From Rhynchopus euleeides (Eukaryota > Euglenozoa > Diplonemea > Diplonemida > Diplonemidae), in assembly GCA_963210315.1 (NCBI GenBank), contig OY723250.1, positions 2,108,001 through 2,172,000 of the forward strand: a stretch of DNA of 64,000 nucleotides, given 5' to 3'. Under the pieces are notes generated by a model. The model worked only from the letters and a program-made list of their open reading frames with translations, searched no databases and had not been told where the DNA came from. Made by a program: the position numbers and the translations under genes. Within the stretch, counting starts at the first letter, position 1, and each line of letters opens with the position of its first letter. Of this stretch, positions 31,171 through 40,386 are shown one piece after another.

Positions 31171-33533
31171 TGTGGAGGCGAGGGGCGCCGTGTCCCGACC
31201 CCGTGATGGGCGTGTCTCGACGTCGGTGAAAATCAAGGTCTACATTATTTCGTTCTTTGCTTTTCCCACCTCCAGGAAACTGTGCCAGTGTAAATCCTTC
31301 CAGAACATCGCCAGGGATCAGGTGTGGGGGTGTTCCCGTGATCGGATGTTCTTTATTTTTGGCTTCTCACAGTTTTAACTCGGCCCCCACACATGATTTG
31401 CTCATCCGTTCGATTGTTCTGAAAATTCTGCGAAGCACACCTCCCCCGTCCCCGGTTGTCTTTTGAAAACACGCCGCATTTCAACTCCCGATACCCTCGG
31501 CCATAGCTTCTTCAATCATCCTTTCCCCATCCCTTTCTCCGCAAGGTATTCCCGATGTTCGTTTTCCTCAAACGCCATGCCCCATCACTTCAATAACGCA
31601 GAAAGGTTTTCCCCGTATCCTATGTTTCCATGGTTCACACCCCATACATGTTTGTGAGAGAAGCGTTCAGCGAATAAGGGAACGTAATCGATCTCTCACT
31701 GCCAATGATGTTCTCTGCTGCATTGAGTGGCATCGTTCAGTGAATCGTCAGCAACAGGGGTCAGTGCGGATCCGATTTTGCGCTGTCCGCCTGCCTGGGT
31801 ATGCATTGCCGCCACCAGGGCACATCAACACTGCCACCATGCAGCAGGCATGGGGCAGTTAAGTTGTGGTGCGCATGACAGAATTCACCGCCTCATTGGG
31901 CCCAGCGTGTGCAGCAGTGTCCCTTTCCTCACGAAGGCGCTGCCTGATGCTCAGACCAGGAGGCCAGCGCTGCGCTGTGTGCGCAAAAGGAAAATCGATG
32001 TGTGACTTCGGAAAAAGCAGATCAAAATCGTACGACTGGAGCTTCAGTGCAACACCTCCTGCCGTCAGTCACTGATAATGTCCTTGGCAATATGCCTGTG
32101 GCACAGTGCGTGCTCAACGAAACGTTTTCCAGATGCCGATCCCAGGCCTGCCTGGAAAGGGTTGCCTGACTACAGCGGAAGTCGTACGGTGCTGACAGGG
32201 TTTCCGAAGGCGGTGCATTGATATCCCCTCCGGGCTTGCCGCCGTCCTCCTCCCGCAAGGGATGAGGGGCAGCCCTGCCGGGGGTCCTATTTGCAGGCAC
32301 GCGGAAAATTTGCGCGGGAAAGTGCCATTCACTCACCGCACCACACGCCCCATTTCCCGTTGTCGGCAACAGTGTTGCAAACATCCCTTTCGCGATGTGC
32401 AGCAGAGTAAAGCCGAAAATGGATCCCGGTGGGAGAGGGAGGGGGGAAGGGAAAGGGGGGGAGGGGGATACCCTTGCTCTCTCCCCACCCACCCACCCAC
32501 CCCCCCCCCCCTCTCCCCCGCTGACAGCCTCACCTAATGTCCAACCGACTCTGCATACCCACCCTCCCCCCCCCCCTGGTTCGTCAATCAGTCGTAGTCA
32601 TCATCATGATCAAACCTGTCTGGGTATTTCGTGCTCATATCGAGAGTCTCTAGTGCCGCTTCTGGGAGTCCAGAACAGTGTGTCTCTCTCTCACATCTTC
32701 CCCCTCTCTCTCTCCTCTCTTCGTACACTTCCAGTGTGGCCAGTTGTGCTGAGAATACACACGACACACGTTACTCTTTTTAGTTTAGTGTAGGACGCAC
32801 TGAGCGAACTCTAGTGCTGCCTCCACTGTCACACACACACCCGGTGCGCCACCTCTTCCTGCAAACCCCCGCAAACCCTTTCTTCGGCAATAGTTTAGTG
32901 CGCCGCGCTTGACACAGTTTGAAAAAGGCGGGGCTGGAACCACACATCCCCCACTCCGCGCCCTCCAGCTGGGCTGCGAATGGAAGCGAAATGTGTGAGA
33001 TTAAAAGCCTGATGATGGAGGAAGTCGTCCGGGCTTAGCCTTTTGGTATTCTGGTGGGACCCCCCACCCAACAGTGTCGGGGCACGGTTTGTTTCTTCTT
33101 TCCCTTTATTTTGTTGTTAGTTCGGCGGAGCCAGGATGGGGGGGGGGGGGGCGGCCCCCACTCACGCCACTTCGTCAGACCGGGGGAGTTGGTGTAACAC
33201 AAAGAGTGGGGCCTGCGTTCCGACAAAACAACTTTCGGTTTGTTGTCCCGTTTTTTCTGTCACGTCACGATCCAGCGAGGCACGATGTTGTGAGACACAC
33301 CCAGTGTGTGGAGGAAAGTAACGAATATGTGTGGCACATTGCGCCTAGTCTTGCAGCCTCGATGCCGACGTGCGATACGGAGGGTCTGTGTGTTCCCACC
33401 TCACAGACGCTTGACAAGAGTTGTTTAACACTGCCAAGAGCTTTTTTTGTTGGGATTTCCCCCCGTCTCATTTGCGGTGCTGGTCGTAATAACGAAAAAT
33501 ACAAAGTGTGCGTAAAAAAAAATACCCCTCCCT
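31171..33533. other. Intergenic region after host gene 2
   Basis: 2.4 kb without a supported gene. Contains C-rich runs (32495-32520), an ATCGTACGACT motif at 32028 that recurs at 39442 and 52670, and a short CT-rich stretch near 32680-32710. Short open frames only. Confidence 0.5.
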
Positions 33534-33642
33534 GGGGGCCCTCGCTACCAAGTGTGACTGAGTGAGAAAAAGTGAGAAGTCAGCCATGTTTGGCTGAAAA
33601 CTGACGACTCGTGACTCACAGTGACTCGTAGCGAGGGCCCCC
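33534..33642 (+). mobile_element. 109-bp foldback element, subtype I
   Basis: 109 bp; target duplication CCT at 33531-33533 and 33643-33645. Confidence 0.96.
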
Positions 33643-33654
33643 CCTGGGGTAATA

Positions 33655-33790
33655 CCGCCTTGGCGAATTCACAGCGTCTCCCAAAAACGAAGAACAACGC
33701 CCCAAAAATTCACAAAAATTCACAAAAATCGCGCTGCTATTTTTTGCGATTTTTTGTGAAATGGTTTCCAATTGTGCTATTTTTTGTTTG
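33655..33790. repeat. Cluster of TTTTTTGCGATTTTTTGTG motifs
   Basis: Short motifs ATTCACAAAAAT on one side and GCTATTTTTTGCGATTTTTTG with TGTGAAATGGTTT on the other. The same motifs recur at 44110-44475, and weaker versions flank 10140-10230 and 10440-10530. They look like subterminal repeats of an element not resolved here. Confidence 0.5.
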
Positions 33791-36700
33791 AGCGGAGGGT
33801 ACCGGACTGCATCAGCTCCTCCTTCGCTGACGATGCGACTCTGGCCTCCGAAAAGGACGAATCAACGGTGCAAGAGGCGGTAGACATCGTCGACCGTTTC
33901 TGCAACATCACCGGTATGAAGCTTAACGTGAAGAAGACCCTAGCCATGGGCATACTGAAGGGCACATCTGAATACCGTCGAAAACACCCTTACCTGAGTA
34001 CCCTGCACGTTGGTGCGGACACCTTCTCTACGACCCAGTCGACAAAAATCCTCGGCGCCAAAACCTGCACCTCGGATAAACGTGTCGACCGCGGCAACGA
34101 CAAGCGCCTCGACGTATACCAGCCACTCCTCTCCCGGATGCCATCCTGCCCTCTTGCGACTACACAACGCGCTGAGCTGGTTGGGAGCAACATCGTCTCC
34201 AGCGCAGTATATGGTGGGTCACACGCCCTAATATTGAAATCTGCCTTGACTCGCTTTCGGAGCCGCCTGACCACTGGCATCATTGGGATGAAACACCCCT
34301 CGCGCAGCGTAGGTGCAGTGCTCAACATCCTCCACAAGGGACACCGTACCGACCCTTCCCTTGCGCGGTCGTACCAGATTGTCAGGAACCTCCTCGACAC
34401 GTGCGTGCGCATTCCCCACCTCGTACCGCGTCTGAACCGCATCGCAGGGTTATACGACGCCCACCCATCGCTCTCTCCGGCAGCGGGCCTCGGGCCAGTT
34501 GGCATCGCGCTTGCAGATGGCCTCCCTGCTGCCGGGCTCTCCTGGGGGACGGACATCCTTGATATCTCCCTCGGAGACACTCGACTCCTCCCTGAAGAAC
34601 GTGCCGCACGCAACCACATCGTACGCGAGCAGATGCGCATGCAAGCGTGGAAAGCGCTTGCGAGCCACCGTCCATCCTTCTCTGGCATCCAGGATGGGGT
34701 TGACTACATCCGCACGAACAAACTCCGTCTCACCTGCAAAGACGCGCCCCTAACGCGTGCACTCACGGTGACCCTCGCTGGCGGTGTCTTCTTTGCAGCG
34801 AGATGGGGGCGCAACAAAGCGTATGCGTCCCGTGGTGAAAGAGCGGGGTCAGAGGATACCTTCAGCACGTCTTCTGCGATGGACACGGACGACAGCGACG
34901 AGGCCGTTGAGGAGGAAGAGGCCGAAGAATCCGAAGACCTTGATGATGATGATCTAGGGTCAGACATCGGCTCCGAGGATGGCGATTTTGTCTGGGGCAT
35001 CGTATCACATGCCTCGTTGGACGAAGCAGACGACCGCCTGCCAGTGAAATGCGTACACTGCTCCGGTGACGTCGATGACACGCCGGACCACCTCTGGTGG
35101 GGATGCAGCGCCTTCGAAGAGATCAGATCCCTCCCGCAGTATGCTGCCCTGGTAGAGGCGGATAGGTCAGGATGGCCTCGCTGCCTTTCCCGGTATGGCG
35201 TAGTCCCGCTAGATTGCACGGTCGACGTGGAGACCCTCCACAAGATGATGGGTACAATCGTGCTGAGACGGTGGGAGCTAGAGGCGAAGAGACGCGACGC
35301 TGCCCCCCTGATACACCCCTGGGTGGAAGCACTGGACCACACCGCCGCCCAACACGTGTTCGACTTCTCACGGGTCCCAGAGAAACCTAGCGCGCGTCTA
35401 TGGCAATACTCTTGTGAGATAATGCGCGGGATGCACGCCTGGCTGGCGGCCCTGCAGTGGACCTCACGGGGTGAGGTTTCGAACGTAGAGCTTGCCCTAG
35501 ACTTTGAGGTGTTCACTGGGCTAGACGTCACACCCTCAGCCACCTCCAAGAACACTGACGATGTACATGCGCTCCTTACTCGCGGGCACCTCATGGGCAC
35601 CCTCCTGTCTCACTACATCGACCTATGCGATCAGCTGTGCCTCCCGCGTCCTATCCCCGCAGGACACGCCGAACGTGTAAACTGCCTGCGCTCCCTTGGG
35701 GCCCCGGACTCTTGGGGCGGGCTTGACATGCGTCCCCACTTTGCAGGAGGAGAAGAAACTGTACACGTCCTCGAAGACAGTGCCAAGAGAGCCGCCTTCG
35801 ACTCCCGCCGCGACGGAGTGAATTGGGGCATGGGCACCTTCCCCAACTACGACGGGATCCCCCGCCTCGAACGGGCCGAGGCATGGGATGCAGCGCCCCC
35901 ACCACCTGTGCGTAGCGCAATCCCCGTACGGGTCCCCGCCGACCTGGCTAATCCGGACTTGCCAGCTCCCGTCTGCCAGGCACATTCTAAAGCCAGGTGC
36001 GCTGGGTGCAACGGTGCGAAACGCAACTACAAACCTCACATAGAGGCGTGTTGCCGGGCGCACCACAACGAGGACGATGGTCTGGAAGTGCGATGCTGCA
36101 CTGAGCACAGCATGACACGCTGCGGAACCTGCACGACGGCTGACAAATGCTGCTCAGCGGGTCACCACGAGCTCGCCCTAGATTCCGACATGGAGGAGGA
36201 CAGCGACGACGACAGCGACAGCACACCGCCCGACCCAGGCGCGAGCGACTGGTCTGCCTGCAGCGATAGGGCAGCTGAAACAGATGATGACGTCAACGAC
36301 ACCGACTCGGGCGACGCGGGCGACGCGCCCCCCGGGGATGACCCTGGGTCCCGCGAAGACGACATGGCCGAGGAGTGTGCTGTTGCAGCATACGAAGATG
36401 CGACTGGTTCTTCCCCCCCACTGCTCAAGAGGCGGATGGGCTCTTATCTCGACTCCCCGGAGTCCCCACTCCCTCCCCCACATACCGTGTGTGCTGATGG
36501 AATAACGGAGTGGCCCAGCAGGCTCCCCTCGGATCCGCTGGACCATGAACCCTGTATTCTGGAACTCGAGAAATGTCTGGATGCCACTGAGGACCTCGAT
36601 TCTTCAGAGCCTCCACCCCACTCCCCACCCTCCGTGTGTGATGATGGGGCCGTCAGCGAACTAGACGCCCCGACGCTTAAGAGACGCTTAGGGGCCACTG

Positions 36701-39276
36701 AGTACCTTGATCTCTCCGCCTCAACCCCCCCCTCCCCACTCTCTGTGTGTGATGATGGTACCCCCCCAACGCTCAAGAGACGCCTGGGCGCTACTGTGGA
36801 TCTTGATTTCTCTGAATCCCCGCCCCCTTCCCCGCCTTCCGTGTGTGACACTGCAACGACCAGCCGTCCCGATGGATCTCCTCCCAGTCCATCAGATCCC
36901 GGTCTCGATGACCCATCGCTTAAAAGGCGCCTGGGTGGGCAGGTGGACCTTGACTCTGACGAAAAGTCTCTATCTTCCTCCCTGCTTGACGTGTGTGCTG
37001 AAATGGCTGCAAGTCCTGGTGAACCCCCTGAGGGCGCGTCAGCTCAGGTCACTCCCCCCTCGCTGAAGAGATGTCTCGGCGCTACCGAGGACCTCGATTC
37101 CTCCGTCTCCCCACCCCCCTCCCCGCTCTCCGTGTGTGATAGTGCCGGCCGGCCTAACGGGTCTGCTTCAAGCCTGCCTGACTTTGAGCCTGACGTCCCA
37201 GAGCTCGAGGGACAACTGTGTGCTACCGAGGACCTCGCTTCCTCGGAACCCCCATTCCCTTCCACGCCTCTCGGAAGCGATGATGGAACAAACAACGGAC
37301 TCGCTAGGTCCCTTTCAGGTCCGTCGGATCTCGACCCCGATGACCCGGCGCTCAAACGACGCCTGGGTGAGCATGTGGATCTTGATTCGGACGAGAGGTC
37401 TATGTCTCCCTCCCTACCTGACGTGTGTGCTGTTGTGGCTGCGTGGCCTGATGAACTCCCTGGGGGTGCGTCAGCTCCTCAGGTCACTCCCCCTTCGCTG
37501 AAGAGACGTCTCGGCGCTACCGAGGACCTCGATTCCTCCGATTCCCCGCCCCCCTCCCCGCTCTCCGTGTGTGATGATGTCGGACGGCCTAGCGGGTCTG
37601 CTTCAAGCCTGCCTGATTTTGAACCTGACGTCCCAGCGCTTAAGGGACAACTGTGTGCCACCGAGGAACTCGCTTCCTCCGATTCCCCGCCCCCCTCCCC
37701 GCTCTCCGTGTGTGATGGGACCGGCCGGTCGAGTGGATCTGATTCAAACCTGCCTGACTTTGAACCTGATGTCCCAGCGCTCGAGGAACATCTCTATACT
37801 ACTAAGGACCTCGCTTCCTCCGAACCCCCATTCCCTTCCTCGCCTTGCGTAAGCGACGACGGGACCAACAGCGGGCTCGATATGTCCCTTTTAGGTCCGT
37901 CAGATCTCGACCCCGATGACCCGGCGCTCAAACGACGCCTGGGTGAGCATGTGGATCTCGATTCGGACGAGAAGTCTGTATCTTCCTCCCTGCTTGACGT
38001 GTGTGCTGATGTGGCTGCAAGGCCTGATGAACTCCCTGGGGGTGCGTCAGCTCCTCAGATCACTCCCCCTCCGCTGAAGAGATGTCTCGGCGCTACCGAG
38101 GACCTCGACTCCTCCGATTCCCCACCCCCCTCCCCGCTCTCCGTGTGTGATAGTGCCGGCCGGCCGAGCGGATCTGCTCCAAGCCTGCCTGACTTTGAAC
38201 CTGACGTCCCAGCGCTTGAGGGACAACTGTGTGCTACCGAGGACCTCGCTTCCTCGGAACCCCCATTCCCTTCCACGCCTTCCGTATGCGATGGGACCAA
38301 CAGCGAGCCCCACGGGCCCCTTTCAGGTCCGTCAGATATCGGCCTAGATGCCCCGGCGCTCAAACGACGCCTGGGTGAGCATGTGGATCTTGCTTCGGAC
38401 GAGAAATCTCTATCTTCCTCCCTGCTTGACGTATATGCTGAAGTGGCTGCAAGTCCTGGTGAACCCCCTGAGGGCGCGTCAGCTCAGGTCACTTCCCCTT
38501 CACTGAAGAGATGTCTCGGCGATACCGAGGACCTCGATTCCTTCGATTCCCCACCCCCCTCCCCGCTCTACGTGTGTGCTAGTGCCGGCCAACCTTACAG
38601 GTCTGCTTCAAGCCTGCCTGACTTTGAGCCTGACGTCCCAGCGCTTGAGGGACAACTGTGTGCTACCGAGGACCTCGCTTCCTCCGAGCCCCCTTCCCCC
38701 TCCCCACCCTCCGTATGTGACGATGAAACAAACAGCTGGCTCGACGGGTCTCCGACAGGTCCGTCAGATCCCGGCCTTGATTATCTGACGCTCAAACGGC
38801 GCCTGGTTGACCATGTAGATCTCGACTCTGATGAGAAGTCCATGTCTTCCGGCCTGTCTGACCAAGACCGTGTTGTGGACGAGCTTCAAACTCTTAAAAG
38901 AAACAGTAGTGCCCTTGACGCAGTGACATCCCCTGCGCCTGGAAAACGACTCCCCCTCCCCGAGGTTCTGCCTCGCCATCAGATCACGTGTCAACTGCTC
39001 CCTCGTCTTATCAAGGTAGCGGAAGACCTCATCACAAAACAACGCTTGACTATGGCGGACAGAACCCCTCGGAGCTGCAAACCGTGTGTTCATCAAATTA
39101 AGCGAAGATGCGACGGCAACCCTGTCGCTGCCTGGCTCTCCACACGCCGAGTGCCAAAGAAAACTGTGTCGGCTAAGAGGCCTTGGAGACCGCGCCCTTC
39201 GCGCGGCCGCCAAGCCCCAAAGCTCTGCCCTAAAAGCAAAAACATATACCGTAAACGGAAATATTGTGGACCGTAA
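33772..39276 (+). CDS. LINE family B reading frame: RT C-terminal part, zinc fingers, LKRRLG repeats
   Basis: 1834 codons. The homology begins just before the reverse-transcriptase motif SFADDATL (33823-33834; canonical YADD) and continues with NITGMKLNVKKTLAMGI and the thumb region. Everything N-terminal to FADD (endonuclease, early RT motifs) is missing. Then follow an acidic stretch, a zf-RVT-type finger CVHC...DHLWWGC (35047-35106), a conserved LALDFEVFTGLDV block, a Cys/His-rich cluster (about 35970-36165), and a long repeat domain (about 36420-38890) with some 16 LKRRLG-ATEDLDSS-SPPPSP-SVCD units. The last nine codons and the stop are supplied by the inserted TA-type element, so the native C-terminus is lost. 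The first M is probably not a real start. Confidence 0.75.
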   Translation: MCYFLFERRVPDCISSSFADDATLASEKDESTVQEAVDIVDRFCNITGMKLNVKKTLAMGILKGTSEYRRKHPYLSTLHVGADTFSTTQSTKILGAKTCTSDKRVDRGNDKRLDVYQPLLSRMPSCPLATTQRAELVGSNIVSSAVYGGSHALILKSALTRFRSRLTTGIIGMKHPSRSVGAVLNILHKGHRTDPSLARSYQIVRNLLDTCVRIPHLVPRLNRIAGLYDAHPSLSPAAGLGPVGIALADGLPAAGLSWGTDILDISLGDTRLLPEERAARNHIVREQMRMQAWKALASHRPSFSGIQDGVDYIRTNKLRLTCKDAPLTRALTVTLAGGVFFAARWGRNKAYASRGERAGSEDTFSTSSAMDTDDSDEAVEEEEAEESEDLDDDDLGSDIGSEDGDFVWGIVSHASLDEADDRLPVKCVHCSGDVDDTPDHLWWGCSAFEEIRSLPQYAALVEADRSGWPRCLSRYGVVPLDCTVDVETLHKMMGTIVLRRWELEAKRRDAAPLIHPWVEALDHTAAQHVFDFSRVPEKPSARLWQYSCEIMRGMHAWLAALQWTSRGEVSNVELALDFEVFTGLDVTPSATSKNTDDVHALLTRGHLMGTLLSHYIDLCDQLCLPRPIPAGHAERVNCLRSLGAPDSWGGLDMRPHFAGGEETVHVLEDSAKRAAFDSRRDGVNWGMGTFPNYDGIPRLERAEAWDAAPPPPVRSAIPVRVPADLANPDLPAPVCQAHSKARCAGCNGAKRNYKPHIEACCRAHHNEDDGLEVRCCTEHSMTRCGTCTTADKCCSAGHHELALDSDMEEDSDDDSDSTPPDPGASDWSACSDRAAETDDDVNDTDSGDAGDAPPGDDPGSREDDMAEECAVAAYEDATGSSPPLLKRRMGSYLDSPESPLPPPHTVCADGITEWPSRLPSDPLDHEPCILELEKCLDATEDLDSSEPPPHSPPSVCDDGAVSELDAPTLKRRLGATEYLDLSASTPPSPLSVCDDGTPPTLKRRLGATVDLDFSESPPPSPPSVCDTATTSRPDGSPPSPSDPGLDDPSLKRRLGGQVDLDSDEKSLSSSLLDVCAEMAASPGEPPEGASAQVTPPSLKRCLGATEDLDSSVSPPPSPLSVCDSAGRPNGSASSLPDFEPDVPELEGQLCATEDLASSEPPFPSTPLGSDDGTNNGLARSLSGPSDLDPDDPALKRRLGEHVDLDSDERSMSPSLPDVCAVVAAWPDELPGGASAPQVTPPSLKRRLGATEDLDSSDSPPPSPLSVCDDVGRPSGSASSLPDFEPDVPALKGQLCATEELASSDSPPPSPLSVCDGTGRSSGSDSNLPDFEPDVPALEEHLYTTKDLASSEPPFPSSPCVSDDGTNSGLDMSLLGPSDLDPDDPALKRRLGEHVDLDSDEKSVSSSLLDVCADVAARPDELPGGASAPQITPPPLKRCLGATEDLDSSDSPPPSPLSVCDSAGRPSGSAPSLPDFEPDVPALEGQLCATEDLASSEPPFPSTPSVCDGTNSEPHGPLSGPSDIGLDAPALKRRLGEHVDLASDEKSLSSSLLDVYAEVAASPGEPPEGASAQVTSPSLKRCLGDTEDLDSFDSPPPSPLYVCASAGQPYRSASSLPDFEPDVPALEGQLCATEDLASSEPPSPSPPSVCDDETNSWLDGSPTGPSDPGLDYLTLKRRLVDHVDLDSDEKSMSSGLSDQDRVVDELQTLKRNSSALDAVTSPAPGKRLPLPEVLPRHQITCQLLPRLIKVAEDLITKQRLTMADRTPRSCKPCVHQIKRRCDGNPVAAWLSTRRVPKKTVSAKRPWRPRPSRGRQAPKLCPKSKNIYRKRKYCGP
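36420..38890 (+). repeat. Coding repeat array (LKRRLG units) in LINE family B
   Basis: About 16 units of roughly 40 codons with core [LP]xLKRRLG, followed by E/D-rich DLDSSE, then PPPSPPSVCD. Three or four unit types alternate, giving a super-repeat of about 420-580 bp (similar blocks near 36905, 37340, 37920 and 38340). The family A LINE has single, non-expanded counterparts (VILKRLAHTVCSPGSP). Confidence 0.85.
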
Positions 39277-40058
39277 TAAAGGTGAACCGTACTATAGGTG
39301 GACCGTAAAAAAGATGGAACAAATGGGATTTTTCCGGAACTTGGAACATTTTTACGGTCCACCTATTTTACGGTTGGGATCGTGGACTTGGCGGTTTTTT
39401 TTACGAGTTCCTTCGCGACGAAGTCGCGAAGGAACCAAGGAAATCGTACGACTGAAGCTGCAGGATTAACACCACAGGGCCTCAGCACAGAGTGTGCGCT
39501 CACCATCGTCCGGGAACTGTTCTCCCACAGTTACTGCAGGGTGTACTACACTAAAGGAGTACGATTTCCCTGAATTTTCCGGGCACTGATTCACGAATTC
39601 ACATCTGGAGGGAGCCCGGTGGTCTCAGCTTCTGTCTGCGCGCCCTGCCGTACTGTGGCTGCTTTTGTGGGCTCGTGCAGCAGGTTCTACTTTTACTTCT
39701 ACCGGAATGCTCCTTGCATGGTACTACACTTCTCGAGGTGTGGTGGTGGGTGAGTCTCGAGGTGAGTGGTGGTGATCGTGCCTTTTCCACACGCAGGGAG
39801 GACTTACTTCTCTTGCTGGTGTTGGTTGCGGTGGTGGAGGGAGGGTCCAAAGCTGGGAGGTCGGGAGGCCTACGTGTGGGTGTCTGCGGCGTGGAGGCCG
39901 CAGTCCGCGCCCCGCAACCCACCAGCCCGCGGGCGAAAAACGCATTGTCTTTTCCATATTCAGTCCCAATAAATGGTGGACCGTAAAAAAGATGGAACGT
40001 TTGGCCTTTTTTTGGGAACTTGGAACATTTTTACGGTCCACCCTTTTTCCGTTTACGG
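39249..40058. mobile_element. TA-type non-autonomous element (CCGTAAACGG ends)
   Basis: 810 bp, ends CCGTAAACGGAAA and the near-inverse TTTTTCCGTTTACGG, target duplication TA at 39247-39248 and 40059-40060. Near each end lies an internal hairpin built from GGTGGACCGTAAAAAAGATG and its inverse (39297-39366 and 39969-40043). A second, smaller inverted-repeat segment (GGAAATCGTAC to GTACGATTTCC, about 39438-39572) and the palindrome TTCCTTCGCGAC/GTCGCGAAGGAA (39408-39434) lie inside. No intact frame. It is inserted in the LINE B reading frame. Confidence 0.8.
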
Positions 40059-40068
40059 TACGTCTCTT

Positions 40069-40177
40069 GGGGGCCCTCGCTACCAAGTGTGACTGAGTGA
40101 GAAAAAGTGAGAAGTCAGCCATGTTTGGCTGAATACTGACGACTCGTGACTCACAGTGACTCGTAGCGAGGACCCCC
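40069..40177 (+). mobile_element. 109-bp foldback element, subtype I
   Basis: 109 bp; target duplication CTT at 40066-40068 and 40178-40180; right end GAGGACCCCC instead of GAGGGCCCCC. Confidence 0.95.
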
Positions 40178-40386
40178 CTTCCCTTTCTTTCTTTCTGAAG
40201 GCCGCCGTCGTATCCCGGCTCACAACCGGGCTACAGGCGCAGAGTGCCTCGTTCAGACCTCCTTTTCCTTTACCGAGGAGGCGATCACGCCCTAGCGGCG
40301 TGACATAGGTTAATATACAGGACAGCGGGTACGGTTCCCTCGCCGAGGCGCGGTGCCGGCACGCTAATCCAACTTTAATAATAATA

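Larger units (their letters stand above)
33793..40386 (+). mobile_element. LINE family B, 5'-truncated, interrupted by other elements
   Basis: The coding part starts at the reverse-transcriptase FADD motif (33823) and runs to about 39248, where a TA-type element (39249-40058) and then a 109-bp element (40069-40177) interrupt it. After them, 40178-40386 continues with several hairpins (CCCGGCTCACAACCGGG at 40214; CACGCCCTAGCGGCGTG at 40286) and an AT-rich end with (TAA)n, where the USP-transposase element is inserted. I infer that 40178-40386 is this LINE's 3' untranslated region. Confidence 0.7.
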
